From positions 204,072 to 242,031 of the forward strand of contig NW_014577520.1 in NCBI RefSeq assembly GCF_000485595.1: 37,960 nucleotides of DNA, written 5' to 3'. The position numbers were made by a program, and so were the translations under genes. The stretch is from Priapulus caudatus (Eukaryota > Priapulida > Priapulimorpha > Priapulimorphida > Priapulidae). Below, piece after piece: positions 23,301-35,300 of the stretch (positions are counted from its first letter, which is position 1; each line of letters begins with the position of its first letter). The notes beneath the pieces were generated by a model. That model saw only the letters and a program-made list of their open reading frames with translations, did not search any database and was not told where the DNA came from.

Positions 23301-25892
23301 ATATTTCGATTTTAGTTCAATAAAGTCTAGTATATTGATGAAAGAACAGTGATTTCCGTCAGCGAGGCGGTGTTTTGGAGAAATTTCTGTGTGCTGGCTG
23401 AGAATTTGAGCGAGGCGGCCTGCCTCACTCGTGTCAATGCAAGGGAAACACTGTATAGACATGTACGCACACCTGTGAGATGCACTACCTACCATCATGT
23501 ATGGATCCTCCACCAGTGGGTAGAAGAAATCTGTTGTTTGCACTAGGAACAATCCTCCATGTCTTAACGGCACCACCGAGGAGTCCATACCGATCCCTGC
23601 AACAGCGAGCTGTGTACCCGTTCCCACTAACCACACGCACACTCACGCTCACGGCTAGCCAGCACTACATACATGTGTAAGTTCTCACGGTTACTAAAAG
23701 TAACGGCACAGAGTGTGCAATAGAAGCTTTTGTGTACGTCACACTCGCACCAGCTATTGCTATAGATTCTCTAGCTCACCCTACACACATCCACACAAGC
23801 ACACATGATAGGCTCTGGTTCACACAACAGACCAACACACAGAAAGTTCTATTAGCAAGTGCTATAGACACTCCTCACTACCCAGGCTCACTAGTGATAT
23901 ACTAGCTCTACATAAATAGGGGTAGATCTATATAGATATATAATGCAAAATAAGGCAAGCATTAAATTGTGGAATTCTCCTTATTTTGTCACATTGATCA
24001 TACACCCAATATATTTACTCCTGATAACATCTATTATGTGTCATATATCCAACACAGAATGACAAAAGTCTTGCAGCAATCACAACGAAGCTGTGTGGCT
24101 TTCTGCACAAACACGCTGCATGCTCACCGATGACGCTAGACATCGGTGCCGGCATGCCCAGATACTGGTCACCTTCCGGCCCGTTGCCACCATTCTGATC
24201 GAGTCCCTCCAAGAGTTTGAGCAGAACTTCTTGGGGGACCTTACACCCTCATCCTTTCAGGTCGGCAAACTTAGTGAGCCGGAAGGATGGATCAAGATCA
24301 TGGGCCGCCGGGTCGAATGGCTGTCTCAACTGCAGAGGCTCCAGTCCGACTTCGGCCGCCAGGTGCTCCTAAAAAGTGAAACGTGCCAAAAACTTTGTAC
24401 AGTTATAAAAATATATACATACAGTATATATCTTTCATGATGTTGAGCAAGTGGAATGCATGCTGTGGTATTGTGTGTTCCAGCAGTAATTGAACGGCAT
24501 TTGTATTGAATTATTTAGCAATACATAGTACATTTTAACATTGAAATAACATTTGAACATTTGAGTAACGAATATAATTACTAATTAGTGTTTAATTATT
24601 GTCATTTTATTATTGAAAAGGCTCAAATGCCTGCAGCACGAGAACCCTACTATCACATAAAAGCTTCAGGGCCATAGCCTGTGGGGGTGGGGGTGGGGGA
24701 CAAGGGGGCAGCTGCCCCCCTAGATCATGGAGCAAAATTAAAAAATAAGCTTAGCTAATAATCGTAAATAACCATAACGTGATTTTTTTGGTCACTTATC
24801 TGTGAAAGCCTTGTCTCAGACCCACCCCTACCACACTATGGACGTCGATCAAGAGCTGCGCCCGTCGCTCATCATTACACAGTCGAGTCATCAAATTTTG
24901 CCCCCTAGAAATTTGCTCAGCCTATGGCCCTGAGCTTGATTCACATAGATATTAATTGTGGAGGAAGGCACAGATAAGTACAGCAATGAATGCATCAATA
25001 AATTCAAAGTAAATGCTCTTCTGGTTCAGCTATTGAACCTCTACCTTGCTAGAAACCAGCAGCATATTGTTTCGTTTATCACTTTATGTGCACATTGTCA
25101 TTGACATTGTTGTTCAAAATGAAAAATTACTTTAGAAATAAATAAATTCAAATAGAAGCTTTTGCATGTTATTTACTTATACTACATGCTGTTTGAATTT
25201 TTCATCCTTAAAAAAATTGTTGACAATGTTGTTGTCAATATCAATGTCATTGCTGTCAACAACAGTGTTATGACTTATGTCATTGGAAACGGACGAAGTG
25301 TTTAAGAGTTTATAGTGTCTGGATTGTCGAGAAGTTGACATGGTGGAGATCTATGAGTAGCCCGACCAGGCTGTGCGACGGATTGTCTATACAGTATTGT
25401 CTATACGGTATAGTACGTAGTATATGCAATACTGCCAATAGGATTGTCTATACGGTATTGTAACCCTAGCAATACCGTTTCTTGGAGCTAATCTATGAGG
25501 AGACTCGGTTGATAGTGTCACTGTCAGCACCAGCCAATACGATGATAATATTAATAGTGACTGACACTGACAGTGACAATAGCAGTAACCACTGAATCTG
25601 ATGGAGTGATGCGATGGAATCTGGCCAAAAATATTTGTTAACCTCAAAATCCCAAACATCTCCGTCGCTCTCCGTAACTTTCTAAACGCGCTCCGCGAGT
25701 TTCTTTAAACACTAGGCACTACAAACGATATGCGTCTTCCAACTTTTCCCTGAGGGTCACATTTTGTGCACCACCCCCAACATCCCGGTACGCTCCCATC
25801 AACAGGCAACGCTTGCACGAATTTTGTACTACGGAGAAGTCTTTGTTATTTCTCCAAAATAAAACCATATTTACCTGGCCTGGTGTGGCCAT
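20393..25892 (-). CDS. SEPHS2: Selenophosphate synthetase with in-frame UGA (8 exons, 404 aa)
   Basis: Exons: 25892-25875 (start, MATPGQ), 24368-24128, 23596-23493, 23157-23008, 22281-22169, 21632-21442, 21092-20880 and 20577-20393. Lengths sum to 1215 bases, all junctions are GT..AG and phases match. The enzyme uses ATP and selenide to make selenophosphate, the selenium donor for selenocysteine. Seen: the N-terminal active-site loop LKG-UGA-GCKVP (UGA is codon 46, Lys49 follows), [102 protein letters not shown], and the ending [13 protein letters not shown]. Animal SEPHS1 has Thr or another residue at the UGA site; SEPHS2 has selenocysteine, hence the symbol. Human SEPHS1 is 392 aa. The 18-base first coding exon is the least certain; its Kozak context (AGGATGG) and phase support it. 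Confidence 0.92.
21653..21963. repeat. GGGTTAA-motif inverted-repeat element, copy 2 (selenophosphate synthetase intron)
   Basis: Same family as 5294-5583: left end GTCTACACGAGGAAAT, many AACTCGGGTTAAGC variants in both directions, including the palindrome TTAACCCGGGTTA, and the block GACTCGTGTAGACGCGCG. Read on the minus strand, the element ends 20 bases before the exon starting at 21632. Confidence 0.7.
22520..22850. repeat. Degenerate ACCGGCCCTC element (selenophosphate synthetase intron)
   Basis: GAGGGCCGGTAAC, ACCGGCCCTCC, GAGGGCTGGTAA (twice) and ACCCTCTCGGCC occur at the two edges in opposite orientations. This looks like a decayed inverted-repeat element. No coding capacity; ends are approximate. 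Confidence 0.4.
24202..24240 (-). promoter_or_regulatory. RNA stem-loop 8 nt after the UGA (recoding element candidate)
   Basis: On the minus strand GGTCCC-CCAAGA-(A)-GTT pairs with AAC-TCTTGG-(A)-GGGACT around a 7-base loop CTGCTCA. That is 15 pairs (one G.U) with two one-base bulges. It starts 8 bases after the UGA. Local stem-loops at this place are known for UGA-containing selenophosphate synthetases (hymenopteran readthrough element) and for SELENON (selenocysteine redefinition element). Confidence 0.7.
24249..24251 (-). other. In-frame UGA codon at the active-site position (candidate selenocysteine)
   Basis: In the selenophosphate synthetase exon the frame reads ...GAC CTG AAA GGA TGA GGG TGT AAG GTC..., so UGA is exactly where Sec, Cys or Thr occurs in the family. 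The frame is open and conserved on both sides, so this is recoding and not a stop. Confidence 0.9.
24662..24937. mobile_element. MITE with 15-bp inverted ends and AGCTT target duplication
   Basis: The element 24667-24932 begins CAGGGCCATAGCCTG and ends with its reverse complement (one mismatch). AGCTT directly flanks both sides (24662-24666 and 24933-24937). Both subterminal regions contain GCCCCC(C)TAGA in opposite orientations. It is non-coding and lies in the first selenophosphate synthetase intron. Confidence 0.75.
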
Positions 25893-26280
25893 CCTGCTAC
25901 CTGCTATTCTCGCTTCCTTTCCCCGACCTGTGAAGAATATTCCTGAATAGAAACAACCTTATCCAGTTATTTACAAAGATAAATACGTGATATCTTTTTA
26001 ATCACAGCCACGCTACAGACCCTCCAACTCCCCACAGAAATGGCGGTCTTCAGGGCGGGAGGTTTACCACGTGGTTTCCGACAACGAGTACCCGGATGAG
26101 CAAACAAACCAATACGAGAGCTAACTTTCCAACACCCCCTTTACAGTCACATGAGGGTCTGGATTCCTGTAGTACCACGACCCCATAGACACTATTTACT
26201 CAAATTACTGGACGTTTTATATGAAAGTTATATTATCTGCTTCTGACGCATCTCCACAGTAAATATTTCAAGCTGACTAC

Positions 26281-26806
26281 GCAGTATCTATCTATCTATC
26301 CATCTATCTTACTCTATGTATACTCATACTATTTATTTAGGCACGTACACACGTTATACACAGGCACGTCCACATGCACGCACGCACGCACGCACGCGCG
26401 CACACGCGCGCAAACACATGCATATACACGTGCGTTCGCGCATGCATGAAACCGTAGATATATACTAACACGTTTTTGTCAATATATGATGAAACATATA
26501 TCAATGTTTGGTAACATGCGCAGCCATAGAAATGTATATATATAGACACGTACCTATAGGATATTATTTCTATCAGCGGATCGCATATATACAGAGACGG
26601 TATAGGTACACATATGGGCCAAAACTCACGTACTCGACGCACTCAGAACACCTTGAAAATGCTTTAAATACGCAATTCATTTCATGTTCATATCATCAGG
26701 AGTAAGATAATATAGAATCTATTCTATATTATCTTACTCCTGATATCATCTATATCTTAGCGAAGCTATCTCCCATACGATGGCATACCGTATGTCTATT
26801 ATTGCA

Positions 26807-26837
<31 letters not shown>

Positions 26838-26840
26838 NNN
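26281..26840. repeat. Microsatellite cluster before the gap
   Basis: It includes (TATC)n at 26286-26308, (CACG)n/(CG)n at 26375-26412, a perfect palindrome at 26695-26744, and (TA)n from about 26811 running into the gap at 26838. Confidence 0.8.
26695..26744. repeat. Perfect palindrome, 24-bp arms, 2-base loop
   Basis: The left arm begins ATCAGGAGTAAGATAATA and the right arm is its exact reverse complement, around CT at 26719-26720. Related in sequence to the palindromes at 28323 and 32974. Confidence 0.85.
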
Positions 26841-27432
26841 NNNNNNNNNNNNNNNNNNNNNNNNNNNNNNNNNNNNNNNNNNNNNNNNNNNNNNNNNNNN
26901 NNNNNNNNNNNNNNNNNNNNNNNNNNNNNNNNNNNNNNNNNNNNNNNNNNNNNNNNNNNNNNNNNNNNNNNNNNNNNNNNNNNNNNNNNNNNNNNNNNNN
27001 NNNNNNNNNNNNNNNNNNNNNNNNNNNNNNNNNNNNNNNNNNNNNNNNNNNNNNNNNNNNNNNNNNNNNNNNNNNNNNNNNNNNNNNNNNNNNNNNNNNN
27101 NNNNNNNNNNNNNNNNNNNNNNNNNNNNNNNNNNNNNNNNNNNNNNNNNNNNNNNNNNNNNNNNNNNNNNNNNNNNNNNNNNNNNNNNNNNNNNNNNNNN
27201 NNNNNNNNNNNNNNNNNNNNNNNNNNNNNNNNNNNNNNNNNNNNNNNNNNNNNNNNNNNNNNNNNNNNNNNNNNNNNNNNNNNNNNNNNNNNNNNNNNNN
27301 NNNNNNNNNNNNNNNNNNNNNNNNNNNNNNNNNNNNNNNNNNNNNNNNNNNNNNNNNNNNNNNNNNNNNNNNNNNNNNNNNNNNNNNNNNNNNNNNNNNN
27401 NNNNNNNNNNNNNNNNNNNNNNNNNNNNNNNN
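26838..27432. other. Assembly gap (595 N)
   Basis: Unknown bases lie between (TA)n on the left and (TATC)n on the right. Apparent reading frames through it are meaningless translations of microsatellite and N. Confidence 0.99.
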
Positions 27433-27483
<51 letters not shown>

Positions 27484-27510
27484 TTATCTATATATATATA
27501 TCTCTATCTA

Positions 27511-27561
<51 letters not shown>
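27433..27561. repeat. (TATC)n microsatellite
   Basis: About 130 bases of TATC repeats with a short TATATATATATCTC interruption. It abuts the end of the dispersed repeat at 27560-27923 and probably extends into the gap. Confidence 0.95.
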
Positions 27562-27923
27562 AAGATCGTCCTAATGCACTTAGAATAGTTGACACCATAA
27601 GGCAACGGGTATTGTTAACCTTTGAGAAGACATACAGTGTAATCTGCTGTATAGATAGCCGATGGAATGCTTAGTCGAAAGAACCATAAGTATAGCCAGT
27701 GACTCTAGAGCATAGAAGCAACGCATGCAGAAAAGTAGGAAACCGGGAGTATTGGCATCCAGCAATGTTGTGGAGGTTGGAGTTGGAAACGTTCCATAAT
27801 GACATATAAGATCGAGACTCACATATGATCCATGATCACTTGACCGATCAATGTCCGAAACCCAACAGATAGGCAAGAGGGCCGGCGTGTGAGGGAGAAC
27901 ACGTGTCCACCAAAAAGCCACGC
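27560..27923 (-). repeat. Dispersed repeat, copy 2, with GATA tail
   Basis: On the minus strand it matches 3841-4208 from GCGTGGCTTTTTGGTGGACA to GCATTAGGACGATCTTAT, then runs directly into (GATA)n. The central part has diverged and differs by small insertions. The simple-repeat tail at one fixed end suggests a SINE or non-LTR 3' end. Confidence 0.65.
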
Positions 27924-28301
27924 TATTATACCCCTTTATCTCCTATCTAACGGAAACTACGGTGCAATTTTATAACGAAAGAATCTGTATGATTATAGAT
28001 TGATTTCTGTATAAACGTGTATTACAGTGCTGTACACATCCCACTATATGGGCTCTGCGTTTTATAATATCATATATTTTATTAAATTTTGATACTAATT
28101 TCACATATTATATTACGGCTTATTGAAACAAAGAGAAGTAAGTTGAAAATACGCGATTAACAGTTCACAGTATGTTTGAATCCATCATATTATCTATCTA
28201 TGAATCTATCATATGTTTTATCAATGAATCATCATGATTATATCGATAACCCAGTATTACTAATCATAAAGTAATTTGTCGCCAGATGGCGCTGTACGGT
28301 C

Positions 28302-28382
28302 ATATATGATACGGTGTATGATATCAAGAGTAGATAATAACACTTGTGTTATTATCTACTCTTGATGATATATGATACGGTG
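28302..28382. repeat. Palindrome (21-bp arms) flanked by 15-bp direct repeats
   Basis: ATCAAGAGTAGATAATAACA begins the left arm 28323-28343; the right arm 28346-28366 is its exact reverse complement around TT. ATATATGATACGGTG occurs on both sides, at 28302-28316 and 28368-28382. Confidence 0.8.
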
Positions 28383-28428
28383 ATATCTATGGGTCATAAT
28401 ATACCACTGACCACAGGTATCATCAGTA

Positions 28429-28485
28429 CACTGAGCTGTATATAATAATATACATAACAAATTGTTATATAGTATACAGCTCAGT
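28429..28485. repeat. AT-rich hairpin
   Basis: CACTGAGCTGTATA and TATACAGCTCAGTG form 14-bp arms around an AT-rich interior that itself contains AACAAATTGTT. Confidence 0.65.
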
Positions 28486-29312
28486 GCATCAGTACACAAA
28501 TAGAGATCGTAATGAAAATTCCAATGTTCTAAAGATAATATCGTTGTCACATTTATACTGTGCCTTTTTTAATATTTTTATGCAATAACCCTCTCATCAC
28601 AAACATATCTATACTATTAGAATATTATAAACATTAGACATCAATCTTATGAGTTTGTATTATTGTATTAGCCACTGTAATTATGAATATTTGTATACAT
28701 TTCAGGAAATGATAGATGAATCACCATAATACAAATATGAGAATTTGTATAACAACACAAACAAGTAAACAATTTACAAAATTCAGTCCTTTTGCTGTAG
28801 CTACACTCGATTTGTTTATTTACAATCTATATATAAAGGGGAATAGCATATCACATATTTACAGAAACCATCAATATAAAAAATCCACTTTCAAACATTA
28901 CTTTATCAGAATGATGTGGTCATTGCGGCTACGATGTATAGATAAAGCCATAAACACAAAGCCCATATCAATATAATCTTACATCATTGCCAAGTTTACC
29001 TATCCCTAACTCTAAAGCTCATAGCTGCTTCAAGACTACAAGTTAATTTTAAATGATTTTTCCAACAAGTTTATGACAGCGCATAACCCAGAATACAGAA
29101 AAGTTGTAGAATTTTCATAGAAAATCTCATAATTACAAAAAGAAGCCCACCAACTCAGACCAGCATTGCTATTTACAACTACGTTTTTATTACAGCAACA
29201 TGTTATAAAAAAAACCTCAAGGCATAGAAGGACATATAGCAATAAAACTCGATACATGCCTGGAAAAGCCTATTGTATGGTAAGGAACCTAGCTATTATT
29301 CTATATAAGTTA

Positions 29313-32300
29313 TCATTTGTCACTTTTATCCTTGTCTCCTTTTTTTTCTTGTTTCTGCCCTCTCCTCTTCATTGCAGCAGAACAGGAAGGACAGTACCAC
29401 TTGCCTTTGGGGGGCTGGGTGATTCCAACACAATCATAGTGAAACCATTCAAATGGACACTAAAAATAAAAACAAATTCTCTTAATATATAATATGTGTA
29501 ACAGAAGTAACTAAAATATGATCATAATATATACACACACATACTGGTTTGTTATGCTTAACCTACACATACTGAATACAGTATACAAACACTTCTAGTC
29601 ACTTTTTACACGTTTAAACTTTGCACTTACACCAACTACAACAACACTCACTTGTTTGCCTCTCACAATAATCTCGTTCGTGTTTTCAATAGGGAAAAAT
29701 CTGTTGCTAAGTTGTAGAATTTTAACTTACCGACTCGTTGTCACAGCCGACCATGTCGCCGTACGACACCTGGTTGCAGATGCAATAGCGCGGCTCGTTG
29801 GGATCATATTGCCAGTCTGTTGTTTCCGACGATGCGCCCGCATTCGCACCCTCCTCCTCCTGGTACGTCTCCTCTGTCGGTGTTGTTGCGACCTGCTGGG
29901 CCTGAAGGAGGCTGGCAACAGAGGAAGCCTTCTGCCTGTAGAAAACAATGGTCAACTGATATTTGATTTTCAATTATGCTTCTGATTAATATTATTGCAA
30001 ATATTACATATTTATCACGCCGCTCTAGAACTACAATGAAAAGCAGCGCTCTCACAGAGCCCTGCTCTGACCTCAAGTCATTACACTTCCCATCATACTG
30101 CTGCATAGTGAGGCATTGCTGATCACTAAGCACTCCCTCATTGATACAGATACCCTGACAATAACACACATTTCTAGCAAGGTCACAGTACAGTACACAA
30201 TCACTACTGCTCGTTGCAAACAAACCAAGAACCAGGAAACATGAGAACAAATTAGCACAAAAATGACTCATCATTTAGTGCCACAACTTTGTCACCAAGA
30301 CTTGAGTCGCTTGTCTGGGTCTGGTATTTTTTGTCAATTAACACCACAAGATGGCAGCATTGTCTAATGCCCAATTTCCAAACTATAGCGTAAAGTGAAC
30401 GCAAAAGACCTTTGTGCTCGCCGTTTGCCTCTGCTAAACCCTTACATGTAATGTCTATCACCTAGAGTCAATGCTAGACATCTTACTTCTTGCTGGAGCG
30501 GGCTGACCGCGGCGTCTCGGCCACCGCAGGCCCCGAGCCTGACGCCACTGCTGCTGCAGCTGCAGCCGTTATCAGCGTCTCCCTGCCGACCGACAAATTC
30601 TTCAGATCCGAGTTGCGCATGGCTTCGTAGCTTGCCTTCAGACTCGCAGTTCGCCTCCCTTGTGACATCTACAGTTATCACAAGAACATTAAACTCGTCG
30701 ACCATCCGATGGGCTTAAACACAAGTGAAGTCCCCTAAAAAATTGTGAAACGAAGCCGGGTGAGACGGACGACTAAACGACAAATGCTATCGCTGTTTGT
30801 TCACGTACTCATCGGCTCATTCGACAATTTTATTATTTTTATTATTGAATTTTTATTGCATGTAATTCAAATACAAATACAGGTACTGAAGACCTCTTTT
30901 TCATTGAGAAAAAATCCGATAGACGTAATAGTGTTGAGCAGTAATACAGTACAAAACATCACTTTACAACATAAAATATAAATACAAAAACGACAATATA
31001 CCTGTTGAGTAGCAGCAATGGCAGCGGAGGCCGCTGTTGCTATTGCGTTGCTACCAGAGCCGATCTGACCAAGACTGTAGCTGATGGCAGGCTGCGACGA
31101 GGGCCCGGGCGACACAAGACCGGACGACGGAACTACGTAGAAGAGACAGAATGACACACCAGTGCGCGAAATTAGCGCTACTTTGCCGGCGGCTGCCGGT
31201 TCAACCCCGTAAACCACTCGGTCAACCCCCTAAACCGCCGGTTCAACCACCCACCTAATCAGTCCCCTTGGCCTATTCAAAAATTTGCCTATCCTGCCTT
31301 TATATCAACAATATTTACCAATTTCCTGACTAGTTTTTACTTAGTGACTACTAAGAAGTAAATCATGTTCTAGCAATCCCTGTCAAACAAGTAGAACTCC
31401 ACTGATAGCAATGAAATACTGAAATAGGTACTACGAGTATGCCTAATAAACATAAAGCTAATACTTTTACTAATAATGCAATAAATTGAACAAAATTAAA
31501 GGCCTGTTCAATTTGTCTAAGGGCCTGTTCACATTTTGGCCAATTTCATGCCATGCACACGTCAATTTATAGCAATCATTGTCTTGATTTACACTTTTCT
31601 TGACATCATAATGTGAAAAACAATAATTCCAAACACACAAGCACGTGTACATGCACGCACGCACTCACCTACGCACACATTCGCCTACGCACGCACGTAT
31701 GCACAAAGATTTAACACGAGCAAGTGTTACAAAAGCGACTAGAAAGTACTAGAGATGAGATGCGATTCAGCACGCACAACAAGTGACAGCTATTGTACTG
31801 GAGTGATGCTTCGTTAACAGACCTCCAGTCTTCATGACTGTCGGGTCTCGTAGTAGCTCGTTGCTTAGTGAAGAGAAGCTCTTTTCTGCTGTAGCGCGCT
31901 TGGCTTCAACGTGGTTCGACATCACATATTTTCTCTCTGAAAACAAAAGGGCAGTAGCTGCAGGATCGCTATTTTGTCTCCAGTCAGATAACGTGCCATA
32001 TACATTAGAAGCAAATGTACAAACGTCTATCTGTCGTCAAACAATGCTTAAACTTAAAAATGCCCTTTTAATCGTTTTTATAATAAGCATATTACTTTGC
32101 ATTGATATCTTTGAAAAAAAGGGGCCCTGGTCAGCACTACAGGGTGTGGTTCCACTGGATTAGCTGTCAGAGACTGGGTGAGAAATGATGATGCCACATG
32201 AGCCCATTAAACCCCACATGTCTGTTAGTGCCGTACTGCAATTCGTGATAACAAAATGCATATTAGGATATCTCACTTTCTGGTCTGTGATTGTTGACTG

Positions 32301-35300
32301 GCTGAGGAGGCTTGTCTAGCTCCAAAGATCCTGACATGAAAAAGCATGCAATTTGTTACTGTACATATTAATGACACACACAATTATTATATAAAAACAG
32401 AACAGAAAGCCTGATAGCTGTGGGTCTCTATAAAGTGATGTGAAATACTCTACTCTTGGTGTAAAAACAACGTACTTGTCTAAACGACAATAATAAGGTC
32501 ACGATGAGTTATAAACTGTGACATACTTGTTATTTCCTAAAAAAATAATTAATTGTTTCCGTACTGCCCGACCAAGAAAGACAAAACTCTTGCAAAGATA
32601 CAGCTTCATTACTTCTTTCCAGGTACTCTGTGATTCCGGCATTATCCGCCTCCAGCTCCATCTTGAATTTTGAGAGTTCTTGGTCTAGTTTTCTTAGATG
32701 CCGGTCAACAAGGTCATACACCTGAGTAGATAGCTGGATCTTATCGTCTGCATCCTCCAAAGCCTTGTAGTAATCCTGAGAAAATGGTGGCACTTCTCTT
32801 ACAGTTTTATCAACTGGCAAGTTATTAAATGAGCAATACTAATATGATATAGCCATTTAATTTTTTTACCTATTTTAAAAACGTTACCTACATGAAATTA
32901 GTGCTACATTCTATTTCTAACCATTTTGCTAGCTACATTTGGCTATGTCAGATAAGCTAAAAGGTCACATATTATCAGGGGTTAATAATGACAAATTGTC
33001 ATAAACTTATCAGTCATTATTAACTCTTGATATTATAGTAGTAATAAACACAAATGAAAAATAATGAGGCTAATAAAAGCTATGCAAAACAATGAGGCTA
33101 ATAAAAGCTATGAAAAAATAAGGATATTAAAGAAGAAAGCTTCACTATGCTTGATTTTTTTTAATGTACTTACTGTGAATAGTCTAATACTACTAGTATA
33201 TAGATCAGTTTATAACACATTTAACTCCTATAGTTTTGCTGTTTTTAATTAAAGTCTTTGCAAGTGATTTTACCTGTTTGATTTTATCAAACTGCTCATC
33301 TTTGGCCTTTTGTTCCATAGTCGGATTCTTTTTACAGTTGGTAAAAAATGCTTTAACCCGTTCTTCTAAACTGTCCATCGAATCTGAAAATAGAATTGAA
33401 TTTAGAAGTAATCAGACATAAGAATTCCAAATTGTAAAAATCACTGAACCCCCCCCCTCCCACCACCACCATCCCCTCTTCCCCCACTTCCATGGCCCCC
33501 TGACATAATGAACAAAATTGGCAAGAAACGTTTTAAGGATACTGCCATGATATATCACACATTCAGCATTTTTGCAGTTAGATTAAAATAACTAAGGAAA
33601 TAAAAGCGCTAGCATTATAAAAGGTTGCACAGTTGTTCTTATTCCCAATAGGTAATTTCAATGGTCAATTAATCAATTTTTCCAGTAAATGATTATCTAA
33701 TCAGTGGCTGCAAACAATCGCAATATCATATCACAAAGCAATAGCAAACAAAACTTTTGATTACATTTGATTACGAGGATATCACTAGATTATAAGCAAA
33801 TATAGTACAGCATAATTTGTCCGTGCAAGCATTATTACAATTATAATAATCAGGGAGTCCCACAAACTTCTGCGAATGTATTTTATGGAGTATAACGTGT
33901 AGTACATGACTCCAGATTTGTGTCGGTTTTGAAGCTTGCATATTATACTATATTATATCAAGAGATGATAATAAATTAATAGAGCTGATAACACATGAAT
34001 AATTGATTAATAGCTCTTGATTATGATCATAAACCACTCTAATTTTTTCAACAAATATCGGATCAAACTTAAAAATGACATTTATCAATCAAAATCACTG
34101 AAAACTGTGGAAATGCAGAAGATATGTACACAATAAATATGTAAACACAACCAGTGGCAAATCCAGGATTTTGAGATAACGGAGGAGGTGCAACTGCTTA
34201 GCCAGGATTTCATTTTAGGGGGTGCAGATTTTGTGATAGCGCCAGTGCACACGCTTCGCGTGCCGAATGGGGGGGAACAAAAAATAGGGGGGCCGCGCGC
34301 CTCTTGCGCCCACCCCTTGGATTTGCCACAGACACAAAAAATGTGGAATCATAACCACATAGATGAGTGCCAACATTTACTTACTTTGCACCTGCAGGTC
34401 CAGTTCTCTGATCTCAGTAAATCGGTCTCGCAGCTCATCCGGCAGCTGCTCGATCACTGTAAAAACCGCACAATGTTAAATCTCAGTCAACTGCTGGTTT
34501 TACGACAATTATGACTTCGACTACTGGTATTATCAGCACTGTAGCCTGTAAAGTAAATTAAATCAGTATGAAATTTAAGATAGAATTAGCAAAATTGAAT
34601 AATGAATGCCCGGTGTTAAAGCACTCAAGAGTAAGACTGGGAAGATACGGCTGGCTCATAATAAGATCCATATCCTGATACAGCCTTCACAATACGATAC
34701 GTATCACAATACTTTTGAGAGAAAACCACCTTTCAAACTATACACTTAACCGGGACTCTACCAATCGTGTGAATGCTTGCAAACCAGTATCGTGAAGTGC
34801 TTTGTAAACAACTGTTATGAAACTGCAAATCGTGTTATGTTTCCTTTGTTTTTTGGTGAAACTACGCTACTAAATGATACTGATTTTAGCCAGTAGAGTA
34901 TTGATATGTGTATCGTAAATGGTCAAATGTATCGATACGTGTATCATCAAGGTTTGTATCACGATACATCAATATGTTGATGAATCATCCCACCCCTACT
35001 CAAGAATATGGTGGCAGTGATGTGCAGGATTATTTCATAGATCTTTAGAAGACTCAACAAGTCGCGATAATAGTCTTGTACTCGGTGCCACCAGACCGTG
35101 CACCTCATTGAGTCACATAAGTGGTTCTACACCACCAATCTCTATATATACTATCTGGATATCGGTTAGCCAATCTACGGTCGTTGAAAAAGTGACCCCA
35201 CCGTGGCACTGGCCGCTATCTTACAACCACTTCCGAAAGCTGAAGTCTACCAGTGTGCACTCCATAACATTTCAAATGGATAATCACTAAATCATTTAGT

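Noticed and set aside
24249-24251. Reading the UGA as a nonsense mutation and the gene as a pseudogene
   Set aside because: All other exons and splice sites are intact and the UGA falls exactly on the known Sec position.
26780-27588. Three long + strand reading frames of about 250-264 codons
   Set aside because: They consist of translated (TA)n/(TATC)n microsatellite and gap N's.
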